Assembly (NCBI GenBank): GCA_964593585.1
Contig: CAZQIZ010000012.1
Location: 19,632-83,631 of the forward strand
Origin: JACQFV01 sp964593585
GTDB lineage: Bacteria > Zixibacteria > MSB-5A5 > WJJR01
Direction: 5' to 3'
Length of the DNA stretch: 64,000 bases
This document shows positions 1 through 9,660 of the stretch, piece by piece. The translations under genes were made by a program, and so were the position numbers. The notes under the pieces were generated by a model. It did not search any database. It had not been told where the DNA came from and saw only the letters and a list, made by a program, of their open reading frames with translations. Every line of letters begins with the position of its first letter. Position 1 is the stretch's first letter.

Positions 1-627
1 CCGGCGGCGAGCAAACCGTCCACTTCGGGCGGCAGCACGACGTCCCAGCCCGCCAAGCCGGCGGTCCAGGAGCCGGCGCAGCCCAAGATGGTGACCATCC
101 CATCCGGGACCAAATTGACGGTGGCGCTGGAGACGCATCTTCGGACTGACTCGAACGCGGTCGGGGACCGTTTCCGGGCGCGCACCACCGATGCGATTCG
201 CATTGATGAGATGACGGTGCTGCCGGCCGGTTCGGAAGTGCGCGGCCGTCTGACGCATGTCGAAGAGCCGCATCGCACCGCTGGGAAGGCGCAGATGACG
301 CTGGCTTTCGAGGAAATCATCGACCCCAGCGGTCAGGCGCACAGCATCAGCGCTCCGCCGATTGCCCTGGAAGGCGAAGGGGACAAAATCAGCGACGAGG
401 AGAAGGTCGCCGGCGGCGCGGTGGTCGGCGGCATCATCGGCGCGCTGACCAGCAAGAACAAGGGCAAGGGGGCGCTGACCGGCGCCGCGGCCGGCGCAGC
501 CGCCGGCGGCGCGATCGCCCTGGCCACCAAAGGCCGGCAACTGGATCTCCCGCCGGGGCAGCAGTTCTCGGTCGAACTGAGCGCGCCGGTGACGATTCCG
601 GTCTCGCAACTGACCGCGGGCAACTAA
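1..627 (+). CDS. glycine-zipper protein with VirB10/TrbI-like beta domain (5' partial)
   Basis: The reading frame is open from the first base, so the N-terminus lies outside the window. The visible part starts with a Pro/Ser/Thr/Lys-rich linker (about residues 1-29). A beta-rich segment follows, with the pattern IPSGTKLTVALET, VGDRFRA and VLPAGSEVRGRL, which resembles the TrbI/VirB10-type beta fold. Residues about 135-175 form a Gly/Ala-rich glycine-zipper (GGAVVGGIIGALTS, GAAAGAAAGGAIALAT) able to insert in a membrane. A second beta segment (LPPGQQFSVELSAPVTIPV) closes the protein. Such glycine-zipper proteins are usually periplasmic or outer-membrane associated. The exact role is unknown and I see no secretion-system neighbours. 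A strong hairpin terminator follows 23 bases after the stop. Confidence 0.7.
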   Translation, partial: PAASKPSTSGGSTTSQPAKPAVQEPAQPKMVTIPSGTKLTVALETHLRTDSNAVGDRFRARTTDAIRIDEMTVLPAGSEVRGRLTHVEEPHRTAGKAQMTLAFEEIIDPSGQAHSISAPPIALEGEGDKISDEEKVAGGAVVGGIIGALTSKNKGKGALTGAAAGAAAGGAIALATKGRQLDLPPGQQFSVELSAPVTIPVSQLTAGN

Positions 628-649
628 CCGATTTTCGGCAGAGCAACCG

Positions 650-688
650 ACGGGCGCCAGCGACGTTGGCGCCCGTTGTGTCTTTCTG
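650..688. terminator. intrinsic terminator between convergent genes
   Basis: Perfect 10-bp inverted repeat (650-659 with 667-676, arm ACGGGCGCCA, 7-nt loop) followed by a T-rich tract (TGTGTCTTTCTG). It sits between the gene ending at 627 and the convergent gene ending at 699, so it probably ends the first and may serve both. Confidence 0.7.
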
Positions 689-698
689 TCTGCTGACC

Positions 699-1373
699 CT
701 ACCAGAGTCCGGGCACGAGACGGTAACGCACCGCCGCAGCGTAGGCCTCATACCCGTCCAAGTTGCGCCGCAGGAATTGATCTTCGAGAATGGCCCGACG
801 CAGGATGACGAGGGCATACCCCATCGCGGGAATCATCGCCAGCCATGATCCCAACGCCAGCGCGCTGGCGGGGACCGAGAGCACCATGCCGAGGTATCCG
901 GGATGGCGGACAAAACGGTAAGGACCAAGCGTCACCAGGTGGTGACCCCGGTCCTCCTGTAAGCGGACCACCGGCGAGAAGAAGCGGTTAACGACCACGG
1001 CCCAGATAGTCAGACCGCCAAAGATGGTAAAAACCAAGAGTCCCACAAGTTGGAGGAGTGGTGGGACAGAGGCGGACCAGAGGAGGCGGCCAACATCGAG
1101 CGGTGCGATAATCCAATGAGCGGCAAAGAGTAGCGTGGAGAAATGCCAAGTGAAGTGATCGACTCCGCCGGGGCCGGGGCGGTTGCGCTCGCCTGCCAGC
1201 CCTGGGTCCATTCGCAGAGCGATCCACAGGCCTTTTCCAACACAGACAACGAAATAGCCCCAGTACATCGGCAAGTCCACACGCCCGGCCGACCCAAACA
1301 GCAGCAGTCCGAACAGACAGGAGGCGACTAGCCATTGCCCGATGCGGACCGACCGGTTGTGTGCGATGACCAC
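699..1373 (-). CDS. isoprenylcysteine carboxyl methyltransferase (ICMT)-like membrane methyltransferase
   Basis: About 224 residues with 5 or so hydrophobic segments. The C-terminal third carries the ICMT/phospholipid-methyltransferase signature: LGPYRFVRHPGYLGM, then an E..FL...L.GYEAYAAAVRYRLVPGLW tail. In the family these residues bind S-adenosylmethionine and the lipid-like substrate at the membrane interface. The substrate in bacteria is usually unknown. The open frame extends to a TTG at 1397, but no ribosome site precedes it. GTG at 1373 follows a GGTGG stretch and is my preferred start. The gene stands alone and is convergent with the preceding glycine-zipper gene. Confidence 0.75.
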   Translation of the reverse strand: MVIAHNRSVRIGQWLVASCLFGLLLFGSAGRVDLPMYWGYFVVCVGKGLWIALRMDPGLAGERNRPGPGGVDHFTWHFSTLLFAAHWIIAPLDVGRLLWSASVPPLLQLVGLLVFTIFGGLTIWAVVVNRFFSPVVRLQEDRGHHLVTLGPYRFVRHPGYLGMVLSVPASALALGSWLAMIPAMGYALVILRRAILEDQFLRRNLDGYEAYAAAVRYRLVPGLW

Positions 1374-1833
1374 CGAACCACCACCTGTTGAACTCAAGTC
1401 AAACTACGGAAAGACCTTACGGGCGAAGTACACAACGCCGACAGTGATCCATACGATTCGGAGTCGGCGACCTGTTTGGACTAAAACGGTCGCGTTGCCC
1501 GGACTTGGGCAGGTCCAGGTCGCAGCCGGAGAGATTTTGTGGGAATTAAGGAAATAGCGCTTGCCGGAATCGCCTCTGGGCGTTAATTTCATCTTGAGGC
1601 AAACGGCGGAAGTGGAGTTCGCCTTTCCTCTCTTTGTCTGCGTCTCACAAGTTGTCTGACCGTCGTACCGGTTGAACTGACAAGGGAAGAAACCTGCAGA
1701 GTGGCATTGTCTGCGGAGTGATAGCGCAAGGATGCGCGCTCCGGACGGGTCGCAGAACCGTGTGAGGGCATTCTATTCACATTCGTATGCGAGGACGTTG
1801 TTGCACATGATGGATTGAGAGAGGTTTTCGCAC
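1374..1833. other. intergenic region, no gene recognised
   Basis: About 460 bases between the divergent methyltransferase and giant surface-protein genes. Short open frames here have no recognisable motifs. It presumably holds both promoters, but I cannot name boxes with confidence. A purine-rich GAGAGAGG about 10 bases before the ATG at 1834 could be the ribosome site of the giant gene. Confidence 0.4.
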
Positions 1834-4800
1834 ATGCGCTCCCCACACCGCGGTCGCCGTTGCGGGCAGATGCAGTCGGTCTGTCTGAGTGGTCGTTTCC
1901 TGCAATTCTGTCTTCCGGCGCTGTTTGCCTTGCTGGCCTTGTCGCCGAACGTGCCGCTGGCTGGCACCGGCAGCGCCAGCATCAGCACGGATCAGTCGGA
2001 GTATCTCCTCGGCGACACCGTGGTGTTTACCGGAGCCGGGTACGGCGCCGGCGAAATCGTGCTGATGGAAGTGCAGCGTCTCGACGGCACGGTGTATGAT
2101 TCCTGGACAGTGACGGCATCGTCGACGGGGTCGTTCACCACCGCCTGGCCCTCGACGGTCAACCTGTACGAGGGCGTGGTGCTCGAGGCGGCTGCGGAAG
2201 CGGATCCGTCGGGGCTGGTGGCGACGACGACGTTTGTCCTGGCGCCGCCGGCGGTCTCGCTTGAGCAGATGCGCAACGGCGCGGCCGGTTCACCGGCCAG
2301 TCCGATCAACTGGGTGAACGGCAACGCTGGCGCATCGAATTCGCATCTGACGGAGAAGTGGTCGCAGGCCTACCGCGCGGTCTTCACCGACCTGACCGCG
2401 GGCGACACGATCGAATTTGTCGTCGGTTACGACATTACCCACAGTGGCAAGCACGCCATCGATTACCTGACCTACTACGATCGGATCAACGATCCTGCGC
2501 ACACGTCGCTGTACGGGCACGCGCAGGAAACGATCGATCCGCTGCTGGGTGTCGGGGCGTTGCCGGGTCCGGTCTATGCGCCGATTCCGCCGCCGCCGCT
2601 GTCGTCTTGCACGCTGGTGGTCCCCAACCCGCCGGGACCGGCGCAACTGCAGCCGTGCACGAGTTTCGACAACCTTGATAATGATCCCACGCAAGTGCGG
2701 ATGACGCTGTATGGCGGCGCGTTCTCGGTCCCGACGCCGGTGAGTTATGACGCGGCCGGGGATCCGACGCAGGCGCAATCGGAGGCGCGGGTGCGGGTGA
2801 AGTTCGTGGCCGGCGGCTCGACGGCGGTGCTGCTCTGGGGCGGACACCTGGCCTCCAACACCGACTGGGGCGCCGGGAATTCCGCCAGCGGCATCAGCGG
2901 CTCGCCTTACCACAGCCGTGCCATTGAACTGCGTGTCAACGGTGACTTGAAGAATGTCGGCAACCAGGATCGGTCGCTGTCAGCCGAGGCCGTCGCGCCG
3001 TGCGACGTGACGATTACCTGCCCGCCCAACAAGACCATCGCCTGCACGGAATCCACCGATCCGTCGAACACCGGCACCCCCACCTACACGGCCAACAACG
3101 CGTGCGGCACGGTGACGCTGACATACCATGATGCCGTCTCCGGCGCATGTCCCGTGACGATCCTGCGTACCTGGGTGGCCATGGGGTCAGGAGGCGGCGA
3201 CAGTTGCATCCAGACCATCACGGTCGTCGACACGCTGAAGCCGACGCTGGTCGGGTGTCCGGCCAATGTCACGGTCTCGTGCGGCGCGGTCCCGGCGCCG
3301 GCCACGGTGACGGCGACGGACAACTGCGACCCGTCGGTCGCGGTCGTCTATTCCCAGACCTCGTCGTTGTCCGGTTGCGGCGGGTACACGGGCACGATCA
3401 CCCGCAAATGGGTGGCCACCGATGATTGCGGCAACAAGGACTCGTGCCTGCAGACGATCACCGTGGTGGACACGCAAGCGCCGACCTGCAACATCGGGGC
3501 CGGACCGTTCAATTTCACGCAGTGCGCGCCGGCAGCGGTGACGATCCCGGTGTCGGCGACGGACAATTGCGACGCCTCGGTCACCTGCGCGGTGGCTGCG
3601 GGGCCGGGGACGGTCAGTGCCGGCAACTGGACCTACACGCCATCGGGTGACGAGAGCTTCAGCGTCACGATCCGCTGCACCGACGATTGCGGCAATTACT
3701 GCGAGCAATCGTTCAACGTCACTTTCGCCATCAACGATCCGCCGGCGTGCGCCACAGTGTCCGACACCACCTACTTCCAGTGCGCGCCGACGCAGGTGTG
3801 CCGTCCGGTTTCGGCCACCGATCCGAACGGCAATCTGAGTGGGTGCGCGGTGGTGGCCGGTCCGGGCACGGTCTCCGACGGCAACTGGTGCTACACGCCA
3901 TCAGGGGACGAGACGGTCAATGTGACCATCCGTTGCACCGACGCCTGCGGCGCCTTCTGCGAAGAAAGTTTCAGTGTCACCTTTGTGATCAACGACCGGC
4001 CGGTGTGCTCGCCGATCGCGGACACCAGCTATTTCCAATGCGCGCCGACGCAGGTCTGCCGTCCGTATGGCTCGACCGATCCGAACGGCAATCTGAGCGG
4101 CTGCGCGATCGTGAGCGGGCCGGGAACCTTGTCGGGCGGCAACTGGTGCTACACGCCGTCGGGCGACGAGACAGTCAGCGTCACCATCCGCTGCACCGAT
4201 GCCTGTGGCGCCTTCTGCGACGAATCGTTCAGCGTCACATTCCAGATCAACGATCCGCCGGTGGTGGATCTTGGCAGCGACATCTCCCTGCCGCAGACCT
4301 TCCCGCAGAACCCGGTCTGCTTCAACTACACAGTCAGCGATCCGAACGGCCTGGCCGGGATCACCGAGACGCTGGTCGGCGCGCCGGGCGGCACGAGCTT
4401 CGACACCAGTTTGAATCAGATTTGCTTCACGCCGCCGGGGACGGGGATCTATGAGTTTATCGTCTCCGCCACCGATCCGTGCGGCGCCTCCGATGTTGAC
4501 ACGCTGTATGTGCTGATTTCCGCCACGCAGCCGCCGGTCTGCAACCTGCCCGGCGACACCAGTGTCCTGCAGTGCACGCCGACCCAGATTTGTCTGCCGG
4601 TGTCGGCGACGGGCATCCATGGTCCGGTGACTTGCGCGGTCACCTCCGGCCCGGGGACGGTCGCGGGCGGGCAGTGGTGCTACACGCCGGTTGGCGACGG
4701 CGCGGTGACGGTGACGATCACCTGCACGGACACGCTGGGTGTCACCTGCAGCGGATCCTTCACAGTGACCTTCGAAATCAACGACGCGCCGGTGTGTTCG

Positions 4801-7800
4801 CCGATTGCGGATACATCCTACTTCCAATGCGCGCCGACCCAGGTTTGTCGTCCTTATGGTTCGACCGATCCGAATGGCAACCTGACCGGTTGCGCAATTG
4901 TCAGCGGGCCGGGGACCTTGTCGGGCGGCAACTGGTGCTACACGCCGACAGGCAACGAGACGGTCAACGTCACCATTAGTTGCACCGACGCCTGCGGGGC
5001 CTTCTGTGAGGAGTCGTTCAGCGTTACGTTTGTGATCAACGACGCGCCGGTGTGTTCGCCGATTGCGGATACAACCTACTTCCAGTGCGCCCCGACTCAG
5101 GTCTGCCGTCCCTATGGTTCGACCGATCCGAATGGCAACCTGACCGGTTGCGCCATCGTCAGCGGGCCGGGGACCTTGTCGGGCGGCAACTGGTGCTACA
5201 CGCCGACAGGCAACGAGACGGTCAACGTCACCATTAGTTGCACCGACGCCTGCGGGGCCTTCTGTGAGGAGTCGTTCAGCGTTACGTTTGTGATCAACGA
5301 CGCGCCGGTTTGCTCCCCGATTGCGGATACGAGCTACTTCCAGTGTGCCCCGACTCAGGTCTGCCGTCCGTATGCATCCACTGATGCCAACGGCAACCTG
5401 ACCGGTTGCGCAATTGTGAGCGGTCCGGGGACGTTGTCGGGCGGCAACTGGTGTTACACGCCGACAGGCGACGAGACGGTCAACGTCACCATTCGTTGCA
5501 CCGATGCCTGCGGCGCGTTCTGCGAGGAATCGTTCAGTGTTACGTTTGTGATCAATGATGCCCCGATCTGTTCGCCGATTGCGGACACGACTTACTTCCA
5601 GTGCGCTCCGACTCAGGTCTGCCGTCCGTATGGTTCGACCGACCCGAATGGCAACCTGACCGGTTGCGCGATTGTGAGCGGTCCGGGGACGTTGTCGGGC
5701 GGCAACTGGTGTTACACGCCGACGGGCGATGAGACAGTCAATGTGACCATCCGTTGCACCGACGCCTGCGGCGCCTTGTGTGAGGAGTCATTCAGCGTCA
5801 CGTTTGATATCAACGACGCGCCGGTTTGTTCGCCGATTGCGGATACGAGCTACTTCCAGTGTGCCCCGACTCAGGTCTGCCGTCCGTATGGTTCGACCGA
5901 TCCGAATGGCAACCTGACCGGTTGCGCGATTGTGAGCGGGCCGGGGACGTTGTCGGGCGGCAACTGGTGCTACACGCCGACGGGCGACGAGACGGTCAAT
6001 GTCACCATCCGTTGCACCGACGCCTGCGGCGCCTTCTGCGAGGAATCGTTCAGCGTCACGTTTGATATCAACGACGCGCCCGTGTGCTCGCCGATTGCGG
6101 ATACGAGCTACTTCCAGTGTGCCCCGACTCAGGTCTGCCGTCCGTATGGTTCGACCGATCCGAATGGCAACCTGACCGGTTGCGCGATTGTGAGCGGGCC
6201 GGGGACGTTGTCGGGCGGCAACTGGTGCTACACGCCGACGGGCGACGAGACGGTCAATGTCACCATCCGTTGCACCGACGCCTGCGGCGCCTTCTGCGAG
6301 GAATCGTTCAGCGTCACCTTCATGATCGGCATGCCGCCGCAGATAGTGTGCGCGCCGAATGCAACTTACACCTGTGACACGCAGGTACCGCCGTGCAGCC
6401 CGTCGGATGTGACGGTGACCGGCGGGGCGGGCACGGTGACGGTGACCTGCCAGTCGAGCAACAACGGCGGCACCGGCTGCCCGGGCAATCCGCTGATTTA
6501 CACGTACACTTACACCGCCACGGATTCCTGCGGCGCGCAGGCACAGTGTGTGCGAACTTTGACGGTTATCGACAACGTGGCGCCAACGCTGTCCGGCTGT
6601 CCGGCCAACGTGACGATTGCCTGCAACGCGCCGCTGCCGCCGCCGGCCACGGTCACCGCGGCCGACAATTGCGATCCGAGCGTCGCGGTCACATTGTCGG
6701 AGACGTCAAACCTGACCGGATGCGGTGGGAACACCGGCACGGTCACGCGCGTGTGGACGGCGACCGACGATTGCGGCAACAGTGTGTCGTGCACGCAAGT
6801 GATCACGATCCAGGACACCCAGGCGCCGACGTGCAACATTCCGAGCGATTCTGTGATTCGTCTGCAATGCGCGCCGGCCAAGATCACGGTGCCGGTCTCC
6901 GCGACCGACAACTGCGATCCGGCGGTCATCTGCGACGTGGTGGCCGGGCCGGGGACGGTCATCTACGGCAACTGGGAATACACGCCGGTCAGCGAGGGCA
7001 CGTTCGAGGTGACCATCCGCTGCACCGACGATTGCGGCAACTTCTGCGAGGGTTCGTTTGTGGTCTCGGTGCAGTTCAATGATCCGCCGACGATCGCGCT
7101 GGGTCCGGACCAGTCGGTCTTCCAGTGCGCGCCGGCGCCGATTTGCGTGAACTACACCGTCTCCGATCCCAACACCACGGCGGGTCTCACCGAGACGCTG
7201 TTGTCCGGTCCTCCCGGCGCGGTCTTGAACGCCGGGGCCGATCAGGTCTGCTTCACGCCGGCCGGGGCAGGCGCCTACACGATCATTGTCCGCGCCTCCG
7301 ACCACTGCGGCGCGAGCGATGTCGACACGGTGGTTGTGAATGTCTCGATCAACGCGCCGCCGACCATCTCGTTTGGTCCCGACCTGACACGCTTCCTCTG
7401 CGCGCCGGCGCCGTTGTGCATCGGCTACAGCGCCTCCGACCCGAACGGCAACGCGCTGACCGAGGTCCTGCTGTCCGGACCGTCAGGGGCCACACTGAAT
7501 GCCGCAGCCGATCAGGTCTGCTTCACGCCGTCGGCGTCGGGGAATTACACGTTCATCGTGCGGGTGCAGGATACCTGCGGCGCGAGCGATGTGGACACGG
7601 TCAGTGTGATCGTGACGCTCAACCTGCCGCCGATCGCGGTGGGCCCGAATGACACGTCGCTGTTCCAGTGCGCCCCCGCGCCGTTCTGTCTGCCGGTCGG
7701 CGGGATCGATCCGGAGGGCCGGCCGCTGGTGATCACCAAGATCAACGGTCCGGGCACGATCGCCGCCGGGCAATGGTGTTACACCCCATCGGGTGACGAG

Positions 7801-9600
7801 ACGGTGAATGTCACCTTCCGTGTCACCGATTCATGCGGTCTTTTCGACGACGAGAGTTTCGCCGTCACCTTCAATCTGAATTCTCCGCCGGTCTGCCAGG
7901 TGCCTAACGACACGACCATTGTGATGGCCTGCTCGCTGCGCACGGTGGCGCTGCCGGTGAGCGCGAGCGATCCGGATGGCGGCCCGGTAACCTGCCAGGT
8001 GGTCAGCGGTTCGGGGACGATTGTAGACGGGATGTGGACGGTGACGCCCAGTGGACCGGGGAACTACTGCGCGGTGGTGCGTTGCACCGATCCATGCGGC
8101 GCGGTCTGCGAGGAAACTTTCTGTGTCAGCGTGCTGGTCAACAACGACGATTGCAACTGTCTCTTCAAGGTCAGCGTCAACGAGGGGGCCTCGATCAACG
8201 CGCTCAACGGCCAGCTGGTGACCGTGCCGGTCAAGTTCGACCTGACCGGGGTGCCGGTCGGCGGCTTCGATCTGCTGCTTTGCTGGGATGCGAGTGCGAT
8301 CTCGCTGGTCGATGTCGACAAGGGGCTGGCGATCGCCGATTGGGAGTATTTCACCTACCGTATCGGTGTGTCCGGAAACTGCACGGGCAGCACCTGCCCG
8401 TCCGGGATGGTCCGTCTGGTCGGCATCGCCGAGATGAACAATGGCGTGCCGGTCGATCCGAGCGCCTTCCTGCCGATCGGCACGGTGGCGGACTTGTCGT
8501 TTGTGGTCACCTCCGACCGTAACTTCATCCATCAGTGCATTCCGATCCGGTTCTGCTGGTATGACTGCGCCGACAACACGATTTCCAGCAAGTCGGGCGA
8601 CACGACGTTCCTGGAGATCAGCTTCGTCTACGACACCTGCCAGTCAAACCCGAAGGGCGATCCGGTGCCGGCGATCTGTTTCGAGAACGGCCGTATCTGC
8701 ATCCAGGAGCCGCCCGACGACCGCGGCGACATCAATCTCAACGGCATTGCCAACGAGGTGGGTGACGCGGTGCTGTTCACCAACTACTTCCTCTTCGGCG
8801 GCACGGTCTGGGATCCGGTCTGGAGCCAGGTGCAGATTCTGGCGACCGATGTGAACGACGACGGCATCGTGCTGACGGTGGCGGATCTCATCTATCTCAT
8901 CCGCATCATCACCGGCGACGAGCAGCCCTTCCCGCCGGGCGGACATCCGAAGCTGGCGCCGTATGCGCACACTGGCACGGCCACGCTGCGTCGCGAGGAC
9001 GGTTATGTCACAGTGGCGACAAACGCGCCGGTGGACATCGGCGGTCTGTTGTTGGTCTTCCGCGCCGACGGCATCGCCACCGGCGAGCCGGAGCTTTTGA
9101 GGGCGTCGGCCGGATTGAACGTGCGCGCGCATCGCGATGGCAGCGAGCTGCGTCTCCTTGTCCACCCATCCTGGTCAGCGGGGCGGGCGGTGATCCCGTC
9201 GGGACGGCATGATGTGCTGGCCATCCCCACGACCGGATCGGGGCAACTCGAACTGGTCGAGGTCCAGATGTCGGATGCGCAGGGCGCGCTGTTGTCCGCG
9301 GGCGCGACGCAGGCGTTTGTGCCCGGTGACTACGCCCTGATGCAGAACTACCCGAACCCGTTCAACGCCGGCACGGTGATCTCCTTCAACCTGAAGGAGG
9401 CGTCCGACTGGACCGTGACGATCTACAACGTGATGGGTCAGACGATCCGCGGTTTCAGCGGGACGGCCGATGCCAGCACGGTCAATGTTGAATGGAACGG
9501 GCAGGATGCCAACGGGACGACGGTGGCCAGCGGCATCTATTTCTACCGCGTGTCCACGCCGGCCTGGAGCGCCACGAAGAGGATGACGTTGATTCGGTAG
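1834..9600 (+). CDS. giant secreted Cys-rich repeat protein (HYR/Ig-like repeats, cohesin-like, dockerin, type IX sorting tail)
   Basis: 2588 residues. Order: signal peptide (about 1-45, hydrophobic FCLPALFALLALS core); an N-terminal domain; HYR-like modules with paired VTITCPPN/GCPANVTVSC and DNCDPSVAV motifs; a long array of about 86-residue modules (YFQCAPTQVCRP, GNWCYTPTGDETV, CTDACGAFC), six of them near identical; a second HYR block; diverged Ig-like modules; a cohesin-like domain (about 2110-2260); a dockerin-like pair (GDINLNGIAN, TDVNDDGIVL, about 2300-2360); and a final YALMQNYPNPFN type IX-style sorting domain of about 85 residues ending KRMTLIR. The array modules carry eight Cys each, which suggests disulfide-braced stalks. 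I infer a surface adhesin or matrix protein anchored or released by a type IX-like system. No secretion genes lie nearby. An ATG at codon 13 is an alternative start. A strong terminator follows. Confidence 0.85.
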   Translation: MRSPHRGRRCGQMQSVCLSGRFLQFCLPALFALLALSPNVPLAGTGSASISTDQSEYLLGDTVVFTGAGYGAGEIVLMEVQRLDGTVYDSWTVTASSTGSFTTAWPSTVNLYEGVVLEAAAEADPSGLVATTTFVLAPPAVSLEQMRNGAAGSPASPINWVNGNAGASNSHLTEKWSQAYRAVFTDLTAGDTIEFVVGYDITHSGKHAIDYLTYYDRINDPAHTSLYGHAQETIDPLLGVGALPGPVYAPIPPPPLSSCTLVVPNPPGPAQLQPCTSFDNLDNDPTQVRMTLYGGAFSVPTPVSYDAAGDPTQAQSEARVRVKFVAGGSTAVLLWGGHLASNTDWGAGNSASGISGSPYHSRAIELRVNGDLKNVGNQDRSLSAEAVAPCDVTITCPPNKTIACTESTDPSNTGTPTYTANNACGTVTLTYHDAVSGACPVTILRTWVAMGSGGGDSCIQTITVVDTLKPTLVGCPANVTVSCGAVPAPATVTATDNCDPSVAVVYSQTSSLSGCGGYTGTITRKWVATDDCGNKDSCLQTITVVDTQAPTCNIGAGPFNFTQCAPAAVTIPVSATDNCDASVTCAVAAGPGTVSAGNWTYTPSGDESFSVTIRCTDDCGNYCEQSFNVTFAINDPPACATVSDTTYFQCAPTQVCRPVSATDPNGNLSGCAVVAGPGTVSDGNWCYTPSGDETVNVTIRCTDACGAFCEESFSVTFVINDRPVCSPIADTSYFQCAPTQVCRPYGSTDPNGNLSGCAIVSGPGTLSGGNWCYTPSGDETVSVTIRCTDACGAFCDESFSVTFQINDPPVVDLGSDISLPQTFPQNPVCFNYTVSDPNGLAGITETLVGAPGGTSFDTSLNQICFTPPGTGIYEFIVSATDPCGASDVDTLYVLISATQPPVCNLPGDTSVLQCTPTQICLPVSATGIHGPVTCAVTSGPGTVAGGQWCYTPVGDGAVTVTITCTDTLGVTCSGSFTVTFEINDAPVCSPIADTSYFQCAPTQVCRPYGSTDPNGNLTGCAIVSGPGTLSGGNWCYTPTGNETVNVTISCTDACGAFCEESFSVTFVINDAPVCSPIADTTYFQCAPTQVCRPYGSTDPNGNLTGCAIVSGPGTLSGGNWCYTPTGNETVNVTISCTDACGAFCEESFSVTFVINDAPVCSPIADTSYFQCAPTQVCRPYASTDANGNLTGCAIVSGPGTLSGGNWCYTPTGDETVNVTIRCTDACGAFCEESFSVTFVINDAPICSPIADTTYFQCAPTQVCRPYGSTDPNGNLTGCAIVSGPGTLSGGNWCYTPTGDETVNVTIRCTDACGALCEESFSVTFDINDAPVCSPIADTSYFQCAPTQVCRPYGSTDPNGNLTGCAIVSGPGTLSGGNWCYTPTGDETVNVTIRCTDACGAFCEESFSVTFDINDAPVCSPIADTSYFQCAPTQVCRPYGSTDPNGNLTGCAIVSGPGTLSGGNWCYTPTGDETVNVTIRCTDACGAFCEESFSVTFMIGMPPQIVCAPNATYTCDTQVPPCSPSDVTVTGGAGTVTVTCQSSNNGGTGCPGNPLIYTYTYTATDSCGAQAQCVRTLTVIDNVAPTLSGCPANVTIACNAPLPPPATVTAADNCDPSVAVTLSETSNLTGCGGNTGTVTRVWTATDDCGNSVSCTQVITIQDTQAPTCNIPSDSVIRLQCAPAKITVPVSATDNCDPAVICDVVAGPGTVIYGNWEYTPVSEGTFEVTIRCTDDCGNFCEGSFVVSVQFNDPPTIALGPDQSVFQCAPAPICVNYTVSDPNTTAGLTETLLSGPPGAVLNAGADQVCFTPAGAGAYTIIVRASDHCGASDVDTVVVNVSINAPPTISFGPDLTRFLCAPAPLCIGYSASDPNGNALTEVLLSGPSGATLNAAADQVCFTPSASGNYTFIVRVQDTCGASDVDTVSVIVTLNLPPIAVGPNDTSLFQCAPAPFCLPVGGIDPEGRPLVITKINGPGTIAAGQWCYTPSGDETVNVTFRVTDSCGLFDDESFAVTFNLNSPPVCQVPNDTTIVMACSLRTVALPVSASDPDGGPVTCQVVSGSGTIVDGMWTVTPSGPGNYCAVVRCTDPCGAVCEETFCVSVLVNNDDCNCLFKVSVNEGASINALNGQLVTVPVKFDLTGVPVGGFDLLLCWDASAISLVDVDKGLAIADWEYFTYRIGVSGNCTGSTCPSGMVRLVGIAEMNNGVPVDPSAFLPIGTVADLSFVVTSDRNFIHQCIPIRFCWYDCADNTISSKSGDTTFLEISFVYDTCQSNPKGDPVPAICFENGRICIQEPPDDRGDINLNGIANEVGDAVLFTNYFLFGGTVWDPVWSQVQILATDVNDDGIVLTVADLIYLIRIITGDEQPFPPGGHPKLAPYAHTGTATLRREDGYVTVATNAPVDIGGLLLVFRADGIATGEPELLRASAGLNVRAHRDGSELRLLVHPSWSAGRAVIPSGRHDVLAIPTTGSGQLELVEVQMSDAQGALLSAGATQAFVPGDYALMQNYPNPFNAGTVISFNLKEASDWTVTIYNVMGQTIRGFSGTADASTVNVEWNGQDANGTTVASGIYFYRVSTPAWSATKRMTLIR
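4792..6339 (+). repeat. six tandem 258-bp coding repeats (86 aa each)
   Basis: Units begin at 4792, 5050, 5308, 5566, 5824 and 6082, each exactly 258 bp and in frame. Each encodes one module starting VCSPIADTSYFQCAP. The last two units are almost identical at DNA level over about 235 bases, which points to very recent duplication. More diverged copies lie upstream (about 3500-4790) and outside this block. Confidence 0.9.
8155..8940 (+). other. cohesin-like and dockerin-like domain segment of the giant protein
   Basis: Translated, this part begins CNCLFKVSVNEG and contains VPVKFDLTGVPVGGFDLLLCWD, a beta sandwich that looks cohesin-like. It continues into GDINLNGIANEVGDAVLFTN and DVNDDGIVLTVADLIYLI, two calcium-loop/F-hand repeats typical of type I dockerins. 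Having both in one chain suggests self- or cross-assembly. The fold assignment rests on pattern recognition only. Confidence 0.55.
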
Positions 9601-9627
9601 CCTGAGTTCGAATGCAGTGCATTTGAG

Positions 9628-9660
9628 GGCCCGCGGCGTTCTACGCCGCGGGCCTCTTGT
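9628..9660 (+). terminator. intrinsic terminator of the giant protein gene
   Basis: Perfect 12-bp inverted repeat (arm GGCCCGCGGCGT, 9628-9639 with 9643-9654) with a 3-nt TCT loop, followed by TCTTGTTT, 28 bases after the stop codon. Confidence 0.85.

Noticed and set aside
4792..6339. CRISPR-like array
   Set aside because: Units are 258 bp, contiguous and coding in one frame with no unique spacers. They are protein repeats.
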